Assembly: GCA_024811115.1 (NCBI GenBank)
Contig: JAKOGH010000906.1
Span: 1 to 46,812 of the forward strand
Direction: 5' to 3'
From: Terana coerulea
Taxonomy: Eukaryota; Basidiomycota; Agaricomycetes; Polyporales; Phanerochaetaceae
DNA length: 46,812 nucleotides
Program-made: the position numbers and the translations under genes
Shown: positions 23,001 to 33,596 of the stretch, in pieces
Numbering within the stretch: position 1 is the first letter of the stretch
Layout: the number at the start of each line of letters is the position of its first letter
Notes under the pieces: model-generated
Database searches by the model: none
What the model was told of the DNA's origin: nothing
What the model saw: the letters and a program-made list of their open reading frames with translations, nothing else

Positions 23001-24560
23001 CTCCTTAGTCCGCTGAGCTCTACTCGTTTGAAGACGGTCCCACGCCTTCTACCAGAATTGTGCACCAGAATTACAAGTGATATGGTACCCGTCGTTGGCC
23101 GAAAATCTATGGTCATACGATTAAGCACCCGAATTGTACCTGGTCTTCGTACGGATGTCTTCGTCTGCGCGACGATGGCTCCATCCCCTTCGTGCGGGTA
23201 GCCTATCTCCAGATGATATACTCTTACATGACGAAAAGCCTTGGTCCATGCACAACATCCCGTCCAGGCCTCCTAAACCTGCTTTCTTGCACTCTCGCTT
23301 GCAACACGGCGGTCCATAGCCTCACCAAGACTCAATGCCAATGCACCTAGATTCCGGGCGACGAGACGGCAGCATGTCTTATCATCACTTCTAGTTCGCT
23401 GGGACGCAGTTCCTTTAAGGATTCCGGTGGAAAATGAGGCATTGTTCGGTGCGTACTTAGGAAACTCACACTTTGACTGCTTTGCTAACACTTCTTTACA
23501 GACGTCTCGCTTTGGACAACGTCATGTCTTCGGACTTCTGCCTGACTCGTAGGACGAGGGCGCTGTATCACGCGAACGTGTGCGCTGAAGCGACTGACTC
23601 CGATCGCCGGCCGGGAATTTGTCGTCTCAGCAGGACGACGCGGGAGCTTTGGTCGTATTATGTATGAATGAAGGGGTCGTGGAAAAATTCGAGACAACGT
23701 CAAAATACCACGAAGAACGCTTCTAATCTTGACAGCGGCCCCTCAGCGAGTCCACCACGCGCGCGGTCTCAGCCCGAGAGCTGTAGAAGGCCATCTCGCG
23801 CTACCACTGCCCTCCTCGTCCTTTCTCGTCTCTCCTCGCCCCCGCTGCCCTCAACAGCTTTGCTCTGGACTCGGCTCCCATACATCCACCCCTTCTTGAA
23901 CGTCACGGTCGTCCAGTCGTCTATGATACAGTACCGGCAAACAGTCACCAGGGTCCTGCGCCGATCTTCCTTCACGGTTGGTTCATGCTGCAAGCACATC
24001 GTGATGCACCTAGTGTCAGTTTTGTCGACTGGTGATAGGCCGGCAGACTAGGTGCGCATGGTGGGTCTTCTGCTGCGCGACTTGACCTGGCTAGCGAACT
24101 CACTATTTCCCCACACGTACGGCACGAGCTATTTCCGTGTCCTCGCTCTGTTCAGAAGCTCGTCGAAGCAGAACCGTTAGAAAGTAAACCTGCCTTTCCA
24201 GACAACCCTTCATCTCGCGTTTGCTACCGCACTGACGCCGCAGCATCGCATCGATATTCAAGCGGGATAATTGATGATGCCAAGGTTGATTGACGGCCGC
24301 GGCCGCGGCCATACGCAGTGCGGAGAGGGAAGCGGTACCATAGGAAAGCTTACCGGTGAGCTACCCCGGCTCTGAAACAACTCTACCCCTTACTGTATGA
24401 AGAATTCAGACTTCGCAAGTGTACACAACGCCCGCTTTTCCACCTTAGTTTTATCATGCACGTACAGGCTGCACCTGCCCCCAAGAAGACTCAACGCGTC
24501 GTTTAGACGAAAGTCATGCGCCTGCTGAGACCCTATGGAAGCGTTTAATTACGCTGTTGA
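20060..24560. other. 4.5 kb without a supported gene
   Basis: CpG content is normal and there are many short frames in both directions. Splice-like sites exist: on the minus strand, TCTTCC then GTGAGT near 20940 and an acceptor TTGAAG near 20880. No recognised domain comes out of them. A GC-rich palindromic run of GGCCGC units lies near 24294-24309. I see no RNA gene or clear mobile element. Confidence 0.35.
21797..22345 (-). CDS. Hypothetical protein, weak support
   Basis: A 182-codon frame, one of the longer ones outside the named genes. It contains SMTRLASTMTTTATI, SEYSEGDITSLP and THPYRWLTRLTWILRHIEKS, then MEFDGPLAK. A possible 48-nt intron (GTACGT...ACGCAG, about 21864-21911) keeps the frame and leads to the stop at 21797. 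The start could be either the ATG at 22345 or the internal ATG about 18 codons on. I recognise no domain, and it may be a chance frame. Confidence 0.22.
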   Translation of the reverse strand: MVAFRKSRRRRRDSGSMETIGVLRAVSGVLATLSMTRLASTMTTTATILTTPLLSEPYSPAIPSLARDEVIDISEYSEGDITSLPTACLLASPSSTFPHKYPSGFHGARSMSNVWSTHPYRWLTRLTWILRHIEKSRGWMEFDGPLAKVRLSLLYTAAAQTCTQVLPTPLLSSHKTTYRGLH

Positions 24561-25060
24561 TTTATCCAATCCACCACCATTGAAATCGACAGCAGCTCTT
24601 TGCGGTGTTTACTCGTGAATGCACTCGCGCAAGTGCTGCAACGTGCCTAATGGCTCTCGACAATCCCCGCTATCTCACTCATTAGAGTCCCTTCCTTACG
24701 TTCTGAGCTGTCTACCTGTCTCCGCTGGCACCTACTCAGACAAGATCACCATCTCCGATACCTTCTGTGGCTAAATTGCGACCTTAGGAGCCCGTCATCA
24801 CCGCTGCTCTAAGCCCATGCCCTCATCGAGTAGTCCTACGTGCACAGGGGGATTCCGGCTGAGCTCTTTGTCAAACCACTTTCCGAGGCTTTATATATAC
24901 TTTTCAGTGTAACACCTACATATGTGCTCAATGACAGATCTTAAAACTAGATCCCCCAGGCTAGGCAGAGGTTTCCTCGATCGACATACCGGCGGCTTCA
25001 TCAAGCTTTGTGGCGTTTGACCGGGCGTCGCCCGCTGGTCCTCGTCTCTGCCTCACTGCA
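24560..25060. repeat. R1 segment, copy c (3' side of DUF6533 copy 2)
   Basis: Aligned by eye with 13700-14170 over about 450 bp. Both contain an AC-CGCAAGT-C-GCAACGTGCCTAA stretch, a TCGAGTAG run and the core AACTAGATCCCCCAGG (24945-24960). It sits about 430 bp 3' of DUF6533 copy 2, the same layout as copy a. Confidence 0.6.
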
Positions 25061-25493
25061 GAGCTCAAGTGTTTGCATAGGTGTGTCATGCTTTGATCTG
25101 GTACGACTAATACCGAGCGCACAGACAACTTGACCACTTTTGATGCCACCGGTGTAACTGCGAGCTTTTGATTGGGCTGGCTCTGTTTATTATATGCCTA
25201 TGTGTCCGTGGTTCACTGCTCAGTTCGTGAGCTACTTTTGCTTTGTAAAGTTTGTTTAATGTGATGGCTGCACGTGACCTTTCTGGTGACCAATTACCAG
25301 TGGAGGGGATGGGAATGTGTGCAAGCTGTTGAGTAGAATAGGTTACAATACATTTCTGTGTACATAAATAACTGACATACTGAGCGCAATGGTGATCTGC
25401 AAATGAAGCTGCTATATGGCTCAAACAGTGTCAGCAGTCTATCTGAAATGTGCAAGATAGGATCTACTCACAATACACACTTACAATACATGC

Positions 25494-27195
25494 CTACGTA
25501 CAAAGGGAAGGCTCAGCAATAGGCTCAAGTTCAATCTCCTGGTCTAGAGCTGCAGCTCTGCCCTCATCCTCTTCAAGCCCAAACACATCAGCCTGTTTAT
25601 GTTCAAGTGGTTCACCAATATTGCCAATTAGGTATGATGAAACCCGGAAGTTTGGTGCTGAAAACCTAGAGAACTGCTGTGAGCCAAAGCCTGTTTGTGA
25701 GCCAATAGTGTTGTTAAGCTGGCGCAAGTTGAGCATAAATTGGCCCATAAGAACAGGTGGCTATTTCATAATTTCAGCTTAGTTCTGGGAGATCTGAATT
25801 GATGCAAGCTTACCATAGAGGTAATAAGCAGTGTAGCAATATATCCTCCCTAGTATTATGGTGTGCATTTATTAATAATGAATAATGGTAGAGCAATCCT
25901 AATATATGCAAATAACTTACAATTGTGCTATATCCATTAGCAGTTGCCATATGGGTAATATTGAATACCAGCAAAGATCTAAATTATGCAGGTTAATATG
26001 ATCAGGCTAAGTCATGCATAGTACAAAAGTGTATGTCATACAGAAAATACCAAGTTCCTGCAAAAGTATCAGCTGCATTTTGAAGTACTATAAAGACAGC
26101 TTCTCTTACCATCACGAAGGAGGCAGTCTGAAACTGATGTTGATATCTTTGCTGACCTTGCTAACTGCCAGTGCTTGAAAGTTTTGATCCATGTCAAGAT
26201 CAAAACTAGAGCATCAGCACAAATTAGTGAGGCTCTTGTGACCATGATAACTGTCATACAAATATATGCATAAGCATATCTGGGCTTATTAGAAAGAAAT
26301 CTGTACTTACGTCTGAAAATGCAGATGAGTATATAATTAAGTGGAAAACCAATGGTCAACTCACATGGTGTTTAAGCCTTCTGAAACTTCTACATTCACT
26401 TGACATACATTCACTGGTGGGCCAATATACACATACTCATATCTTGAAAGGGTAAACTAAATTTATAATGAATTATTGTATAGCCACTTAGAAGTGTGAA
26501 AGCTCTTACTGAGTTTGTACCAACTGGAACAAATCCAAGTAGGGCAACAATAGTGAAGATAACTTTGGAATACTTGGAGGAGCTCCAGAGAGCCATTACT
26601 CTCAGGGCAGAGAACACTATATAGATAATCAGCTATTTAGTCAGGCTGACAATAGAGGCTCAAAGCACTTACAAGCAACCTGGATGAATCCAATATAGTT
26701 CACTACTTGCTGAAAAACCAAAACAGGCTTGCAGCTGTAGTGACTATTTTAGTAGATTTTCCCACAAAGGTAAGAAGCATGTCACCTCTGTAGGTTAATG
26801 GTAAGTACAACTACTATGCTTCTGGAAGGATGCATCACATACCTGCTGTGTTGATGGTGCAACTGTAATGATCTGGCTGAGAACCATAATCCAGCGTGTG
26901 CTGAGCAACAGAAAAGATGTTGCTATAGCACGTCTTCTCCAAACACAATCCACTTCTTGCTTGAATGTAATGATATACTCATATAGTATAAATGCTAGTA
27001 AAATAAGTGTCAGCCTTAGCAATAAAGGGACATTAATGACATTGCCATGAGGTACCCACTAGCAAATGCATAATCAATGAGGTTGAACATTTGACTTGAA
27101 GAAAATCACCATAAGTATAAACAGCAAGACATTATATGTTATAGAACACACTTGTCAGTGAGTTCTTGTACATATGCTGCATTGGACTGCGACAT
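25494..27195 (-). CDS. DUF6533-type multi-spanning membrane protein, copy 2 (intact)
   Basis: Complete model in 13 exons: 27152-27195, 27060-27094, 26843-26994, 26786-26787, 26673-26734, 26510-26616, 26365-26456, 26311-26312, 26110-26250, 26042-26057, 25921-25978, 25814-25849 and 25494-25760. It gives 337 aa with every phase consistent and every intron (51-71 nt) GT...AG. The start is MSQSNAAYVQELTD. The diagnostic DUF6533 block is FILYEYIITFKQEVDCVWRR. Other landmarks are SFLLLSTRWIMV, SCKPVLVF, LFSALRVMALW, FVPVGTNS, ALVLILTWIKTF, LLRDG/TWYFLSLLVFNI and MGQFMLNLRQL. The tail has PNFRV and GNIGEPLEH and then an acidic stretch. About seven membrane segments are predicted, with an intracellular tail. 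Function is unknown. Two exons are only 2 nt. CpG is strongly depleted, yet no coding damage was found. Confidence 0.87.
26311..26312 (-). other. 2-nt exon (second) of DUF6533 copy 2
   Basis: AC between introns of 52 nt (26313-26364) and 60 nt (26251-26310). Local sequence is TTTCAG, AC, GTAAGT. The preceding 92-nt exon ends with two spare bases and the next begins with two, so exactly 2 (mod 3) bases are needed between them. Confidence 0.75.
26786..26787 (-). other. 2-nt exon (first) of DUF6533 copy 2
   Basis: AG between introns of 55 nt (26788-26842) and 51 nt (26735-26785). Local sequence is CTACAG, AG, GTGACA on the minus strand. Needed to keep SCKP and the third membrane segment in frame. 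Confidence 0.75.
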
Positions 27196-27816
27196 GGCAT
27201 AAGCAACTCTGTCACTGGAGAAGGAGATTCAAGGTAAATGAGTGCTATGCATGGGGTTCAGGCCTATATCTGTGTTGCTGAGCGCTGAACTTCCAATCAC
27301 CTTGTTAACAAACTCTAAAGTGTATCTGTTGTTTGGTGTGCACAGCTGCATCGTGAATATCACTACAGAACTGATAGCTTGGCCCAAACCTGTACGTATC
27401 TACCTTGTACGTTAAGATGTGTCTGCGTCGAAAGACAAATACACTCACATCAACCGAGAGGGCCGTGCACATGCAGAGCCGCAGCATGAGGATCAAGGGC
27501 TCGCAAAGATGTGCTGGCAGTGCACCAGAATCACCTGCCAGGATCATTCATACAGTATTGCCTATTCAGCGCACTGGTTTGCATCAGAAGACACAGTGGC
27601 GAGCCGCGAAAGCACTGGTCAACGACTACACCACTAGCCGCTCGCAGTCACAGTAAACCCTCGGAAAAGAACTAGCACATGCAGTGAGTATGAAACTTTT
27701 GAGGAAGAAGAAACCGAGAAATATTGAGCAGACTCATAACTTGCGCCCACTCGCCGTGCTGTCTGCCTGCCTTGTGCGAACAGTCGGGGGGGAGGGAGTT
27801 TGTGTGAGCCGGCGGC
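27196..27816. other. Upstream flank of DUF6533 copy 2
   Basis: CpG-poor at first, rising towards the right. Shares short blocks with the flank of copy 1. Overlapping open frames around 27405-27660 are in different phases and have no recognisable content. Confidence 0.35.
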
Positions 27817-29341
27817 CGCAGAGCCAACCCTCCGACAATCCGGTAACGCCAGCTGCAATGGCAGTCCTCTCTCCTGGGGCATTGCGGTGGGCTAATAATA
27901 TCAAGGCAAGATCTGCGACTAGAGTTCATTTTGTAGCGCGTGATGACCAGCTGGTTTCAAGTAGACAAACTCAAATTGTGCGAGACAACCTACTCGTCGT
28001 AATTGACCACAAGCAGGAAAGCAAGGGCTGGTTCACCTACTGCATTCTCGTGCCCCGAGCTTTGGGCGCGGCGATGTGGTAGGCTGGCGGAGAGCAGAGT
28101 CGCATTTTCGGGAATGTAAAGGCGCGCAGAAGCAAGGGTATTCGGCGGGTATTCGTGTAACAAACCCTATCAGAAGAACGGCACTGGTAGACGATATTGG
28201 CGATCAAACTCGCCCGAATACACCGGGAAAAGCTGTGGATAGGTTTAGTAACGTCAAAGTTCAGAGATGAAATGAGCACGTGTACGTACAAAAGGGCCAC
28301 ATATACAATGAAAAGCCGGACTTCGACGACGTCTCCACCGTAAAAAAAAATATTGGAAGGCATCTTCTCCGTCGTCTAGCGTTTTCATGACTCGTAGAGG
28401 CGGGAGCTAGCTAAGGGCGGCATTTCTGCGCAATCGTTGTACTGGTCGAAAGGCTTTGACTTTCAGAGCGCTTCACAGTCACGGCAGGATACGTTCGTTA
28501 AACCTAGTGCCACGGCAAGATCCTGTAGGGCTTGGATGAAGTGCTGTGTCAAAGCAAGACCCCAGAAAGCTCAGGATGTGTGGAATAATAGCGGCGCCGG
28601 TTCCGCATATCGTAAAAGGGGCGCGGAATATAGGATCCAACTCGTTGTCTAGCAAGTGTAGTACCAGTTGTCCGCGCCAATTCGATCCCTAGAGACTCAA
28701 CGAAAGCAAGCGACGTATGAAGAGGCCGGGTTAGGTACATGCAAACCATTTGTGGCCCTCGCCATCTGGCTTGAACCACCACATGTTGCGCAGCCTTGGA
28801 ATGAAGTTGTGCACATAGACACGACCCGCTTGATTCCGCGGTCATGATTGAGTTGTAGTGGCTGACTACCCCACAACTTAGCTTCTATCAAGACGCGCAG
28901 AAGTATGATACGTACGCCGGAATAGCGATGCCTACGGATGTGCCCGGGCGCGGCAGCACAGCAAGCCAACACAAATGGCCAGACTAGGTTCTTGTTGGCG
29001 ACAATCCAAGTTCAGGAACTCGAACGAGCTGCATAGCCAAAAGTCGTGGCTGGGCATCGTTACCGGCTGAGGGCAGTCCAGTGTGGGTACTGACTGCTCA
29101 TGTCGATAGATGTGGTGGGGTAGATGGGTGTGAACGTGTGGGAGAGAATGGGGAAGCATGCGCATTGAGGTTTCTTCTGCGCCGACCGTGGTGCTTTCAA
29201 GCAGCTGTGCAAAACCGGCGAACAGGAGATGGCCATCCTCAAGCGACTATACGACACAGCCTAGGAGGCATGTCCGAGAAAGCTGACGGAGATTATGGTG
29301 GATACGAGGTTGGAGGGTGGTCGGATGGCAGCGGTAGCATG
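27817..29341. repeat. R3 segment, copy a (upstream of DUF6533 copy 2)
   Basis: Direct repeat of 37317-38620. Shared landmarks are CCCTCCGA-AA-CCGGTAACGCC at the left edge, GTAACAAACCCTATCAGAAG near 28157, GTACATGCAAACC near 28733, and GCTGGGCATCGTTACCG near 29050. After a segment of about 240 bp missing from the other copy, GATGGCAGCGGTAGCAT occurs in both (29324 here). The minus strand reads NFIPRLRN-WW, RIILL-VLI and FWLCSSF in pieces, so it may be a decayed gene, but I cannot name it. Confidence 0.68.
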
Positions 29342-29911
29342 GGGCAACGGAAGGTGCTGGACGCACGCTATGATTGCACAGAGTGCTCTCCGACATATGG
29401 CGAGACCCTGAAGAGAAATTGAGACACAGCCCACACGGAGACGCACGATATTGAGGGGATTAATGGGGCTGCAGTTTGTGAGATTGCGGTATTTGTTGGT
29501 AGTGGCAGTGCTTGTACACGGCCACTGGCGGTCGGTAGACCCGCCGGTCGATATGATGCGCTATGTTAGAACATAGATCGGTGCGGCAGAGGTTCCCCAC
29601 TGTCCTGACAAAGGTCATTAGCGTAACATAGACGTATTAAGTTACACTTACAGCTAAACGAACAATTCTTTGCGGTAAGGCAAGCACGAGAAAGCTGTCG
29701 GTTACCACAGCCGTTCATGAGCCCTTTAGTGGCGTCGTTGAAGCAGGACAACTTCAGATGTTCCCTCTTCGACTCGACGACATTTCACCCGCAAAACAAA
29801 GAATGCTATTAGCCAAAAACAACTAGCCGCGTTCCCAATACGTGCGTACTGCGTACCAAGTCAGTCCACATCGCTCAAGAGGCACGGCAGCGACAGTTGC
29901 TCGAAAATATT
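29340..29911. other. Spacer without a supported gene
   Basis: Lies between R3 copy a and the paired CACGTG site 3. Short frames only, no domain, no repeat recognised. Confidence 0.35.
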
Positions 29912-29914
29912 GGC

Positions 29915-29931
29915 CACGTGCGGTCCACGTG
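29915..29931. promoter_or_regulatory. Paired CACGTG boxes, site 3
   Basis: CACGTG starts at 29915 and 29926, 11 bp apart, followed by GCGCCACC and later TCTCGAGAC. It lies upstream of the second Mpv17-like remnant, matching site 2. Confidence 0.5.
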
Positions 29932-29989
29932 TTGTCAGCGCCACCACACCGGGATGGCGGACGCGTCTCGAGACTCCAGCAGCGTCCAG

Positions 29990-31660
29990 CTCCTTCCTCC
30001 AAGCCACTCACTGCGTTCCCCTTTCCCTGCTGCGTCTTCTCCTCAAATATCGTTCTCGCCTGCCCGTTTTCGGCCCCATGTACATCCTTACCACCATACT
30101 GATATGGTTAACTCACACCACCGCACGTCCCGAAACCACGACATCCATCCTTCAAGTTGAAGCGCACAGTTAAACGTTCGCCTGACTACCCAGCTGTCGC
30201 ACTACGTACCGACACTCTGACAGAACCGGCTTACCTCTCACAGTGCACAACCTTCAGCACTCTTCACTTCGCTGCGGGCATCATCACGCAGCCGCTTATT
30301 GAGTAGTGGAGGGACGGGCTGGACGTGTGCTTTTTCCTAATGCACCTGCCAAGTGCGCGTAGAGGTGTGTGAGGATCTCCTGGATGGTACGAGGATTCCT
30401 ACGAAGGTGCATGTGCTTAAATATCTGCGTACTGTCTTATGCTGATGAGAGTTCACGCAGTTTAGGCGTTCGTTATTCACGCATCGAGCTATGTCCGTCA
30501 ACGAGATCTGCTCCGAGTCGTCGCGCACACAGACTCCACAAGAGTATGTCCAAAACATTCAAACCACGGCCAGAAGCTCAACGAATACACACCAGATGCC
30601 ATGTGACAGAGGCTTGCTCGCACCGTCTGTTATTAGTCTCTACCTCTGGCGCACACCCACCTTCGAAAATCCCCCATTATGATCGCGTTCACACCGAAAA
30701 TTCATGTGGCCACCAAATTGCAGTATTTACTACTATTTGCGCAGGGGAGGCTTTGGCTAGCGACTGGATGCACGACCTACCAAGCCTGGCCGATGAAGTT
30801 TGCTCCTCCGCTTTGGACATCAGAGGACGACTCGGCCACCGCAGCAAGCAGCTGCTCTAGTAGTCCTTTTCACAGATTCGTCGCAAGAACATCTCTAAAA
30901 ATAGGCAGTGGTGTGAAGCGAAGGAGCGAGGTTTAGCGGTCGTTAACGGCAATGGTGAGTGCTATAGTGATATGTGGGAATTAGAGACATCTAACGGACT
31001 GCCCAAGCTGAAGATCGTGGAACCAGAATATACCGTCTTTCCTCAACTCAGAAGGTCAACGGGCAGAAGACTCAAGAGACTATTTGCGGAACTTTGAGCT
31101 GCTCCTCACCGTGGTCATGTGGCAACGCCCATCTCGTGGGCCTCGACAGTGGCCGTCGGTGACGCTGTGCATGCGTTGCGCTCAACAGCGCTCACGGCCC
31201 TGTCCTGCGGCTTTGCCTAGTGTGGAGCCGGAGACGTCGCTGCAAGGAGAGCTACCGGTAGGGAAACACTTACTTCGAACTCACGCTTGCTCACGAACAA
31301 AAACCCTTCAGATTGCTCATACACGTTCCGCTTGTTCAGTCAGAAGAAATTTGTACCGCCGTCGCCGAGCTGTGGCCGTACTTGATAGATGGATCCAGCC
31401 AAGTGTGGAGCTGTGCGGACGTAATGCACCATCTGCAACTGCCGCAAGACCGATTGGCCTCTTCACCATCAAATGACCCCTTCGACGTAAACCACTTCTC
31501 TACACTGGTGGCCTCAACTCGATGGACCACAGGCGATCGACCTACCTGCAGAGATCCCTAGAGGTGTGAAGCCGGATCTGGGGAGACGCTAGTTCGCGAC
31601 AAGCGCATTGCACCCGAGGCGACGACATCCCAACTTGCACCATAGTCTGGCCGCATGCAA
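29990..31660 (+). pseudogene. R2 segment copy b: second Mpv17/PMP22-like remnant
   Basis: Collinear with 17500-19600. At about 30208-30330 it reads YLSQCTTFSTLHFAAGIITQ, then PLIE, a stop and WRDGLDV. This fits the Mpv17 start (TQ...LFAAGD-IAQQLIE) better than copy a and shows an in-frame stop. Further matches are CATCTAACGG (about 30989, and 18368 in copy a) and an intron ending CCTTCAG near 31311, aligned with TCACAG near 18678. No continuous frame survives. Confidence 0.45.
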
Positions 31661-32160
31661 TGTCCACAACACTTCGGCGGTTTCCTTGGTGATTGGATGG
31701 CGGGATCCACTTCCGCTAGTCCAGAACGCAGCGCACAAGTGGACGCCTGGCGAAGAGGAACTGCACGCCTGGTCAGCGTCGACCGGTGGCGCATGCTCAC
31801 GGACGTCCTGCACTCCAAAAAGTGATCATGCAGGCATCCAACTTGTTCTGCGGCGTCTGCGGCTCAGACGACGTCTGCTGCGCAGCGTTTTCTCCGTCAT
31901 TCGACCTACTGGCGCTCGACGCGTGAACAAGTTGCATCTGAGTTCTCCACCCATATACGGGTCGTTGACAAATGGAACGGATTCTGGAACGGTTGGATCC
32001 TGGAGCTAGCCTACGGCGAGCGGCTATATATCGTGCGCGAGGACTGCCAAAGGGCGGTCATGCAGACACTTGCGCGTGAAGAGCCTGTGGGGTTCGACCT
32101 TAGTCGAATTATTCATGGAGAGGAGTAAGAAGTGCTAATCCGATCAGACGGCGAATTGCA
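31660..32160 (+). pseudogene. Remnant of an NLR WD40 tail, second copy
   Basis: Matches the intact NLR gene in two blocks. Block one (about 31665-31945) corresponds to about 8710-9025 and includes WTPGEEELHAWSAS and, in another frame, CCAAFSPSFDLLAL. Block two (about 31950-32160) corresponds to 9735-9930 with GFWNGWILELAYGERL and FDLSRIIHGEE. About 700 bp are missing between them, including the acidic insertion, the last WD40 repeats and the last intron. A TAA at 32126-32128 replaces the conserved Trp after HGEE. It is followed by a glutathione S-transferase remnant, as in the parental arrangement. Confidence 0.78.
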
Positions 32161-32425
32161 GTGTATCGACAATACTCACTCATGTCTCGCTTGCTAAAGA
32201 CTCACCAATATTGTAGCTCAGCACGTAATGTACATGTATTATAGACTTCCACCATGAAATTGATGCATTTTTGCATGCACTGAATGAATATGAGATAATG
32301 GCAACAGAACAGCACTCTTGTATAGGTAGGCAAGGTTTTTCTGCGGTCGAAACACATCTCCAATGCCATTTATCGGCTTGCGAGGCACCGTCGGAGGCGT
32401 GCCCATGCGTTATCGAGGGTTAGTT

Positions 32426-32966
32426 TCACTTTGTGAAGGAGTCCCTCAGAGCCAACAATCTCTTGACCGTCGGCCGCTCCGTGAGCTTAGCGTGCCACCT
32501 GCGGTCCGATCGTCAGATAGCAGGCAAGGAAGCAAGAAATGTCACATACGCCGCAGTAGCTGGGAATTCCTTTGCAAAGTCAAAATCATCTAACGTGTTG
32601 TTTACCGCCAGGTCGTTGCATCTGACCAACCAATAGTGAGCTTCTTATAGCAGAAAGAATAGGAGCGGTACGCACTGGATAAACGAAAGGTCGGCGACAG
32701 AAGCTTTGTCACCGAGGAGGTGGTCTCTTGTAGACAAGACACTCTCCAGCACACCCAGTACGCGAAGCACCTCCTTCTGGTACCTATCGATAGCACTCGG
32801 GACCTTCTCAGGGTGGAGAAACTTGAACCATCCAGCTTGGCCGAAGTAAGGGCCTTGGCCGGACGCTTGGAAGCACAGCCACTGCAGCTGCGTATACTTC
32901 TCGTCGGCACCGGATACGGAGATCTTGTGCTCCGGATCGTACCTGTCGGTGAGGTATACTAAGAGG
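32426..32966 (-). pseudogene. Ure2-like glutathione S-transferase copy 3, 5'-truncated
   Basis: Starts abruptly at LLVYLTDRYDPEHKISVSGA (about 32966). The thioredoxin fold is missing and unrelated DNA lies upstream. It continues with YTQLQWLCFQASGQGPYFGQ, AGWFKFLHPEK and LGDKASVADLSFIQC, then a TAA at 32645-32647 and, beyond it, RCNDLAVNNTLDDFDFAKEF. After an intron (GTATGT...CCGCAG) comes the C-terminus WHAKLTERPTVKRLLALRDS, with a normal stop at 32426-32428. It supplies the undeleted version of the 3' end that copy 2 has lost. Confidence 0.82.
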
Positions 32967-33397
32967 GGGCGAGCTGGGCGAGCTTCATTTGGCTCTTCGT
33001 GGTCGGCGCGAGAGGCGTCGTCGAAGCATGGCCAGCTGACGTTGCGCGTGCTCGCGGGAGCCCTCAGCTTCCTCTTGCTGCGCGGCCGCTCATGATTCAA
33101 CACGAACGGCGACACCCAGGTCTTTGCACGAGGACGGCACGCCACGGCGGTAAAAGGACGGCGCACAAGGACACAACAACCCCGACGCATCTGCGACGCT
33201 ACCTGTAGAGGGATCACAATTCATGGCGCCTGCGAGCGTGGCTCGGTAACGCGCCGCCAGACTAGTCTGTTTTCTGACGCGTGGGCCTTAAGCACTAGTC
33301 CCATATTCCCGATACCTTTAGGTTGAGGGTCTTACCGTACGATAGTTGATTAGGGCCCCTGCGATCTTTGCAAGATCTGGCAAACAACGTGGCATTT

Positions 33398-33414
33398 CAC
33401 GTGGCCCGCACGTG
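33398..33414. promoter_or_regulatory. Paired CACGTG boxes, site 4
   Basis: CACGTG starts at 33398 and 33409, 11 bp apart. An extra ACGTGG lies just before it. The CTCGAG part seen at sites 1, 3 and 5 is not evident here. Confidence 0.45.
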
Positions 33415-33596
33415 GCTCCTTGGTTATTGTTCATTTCCTTACGGCAAACTTGCTTACTGTACACCGTCTCCATCGCGTCTCATTCCTCTTCCCACCGTAT
33501 GTGCTACGCCTTCATGTTATGCCGTGCATTTGCGAGGCCACTGTTCACACCATGGAATCAATCTGTTCTTTCTGAGGATTTCAATCAAGAGGTTTA

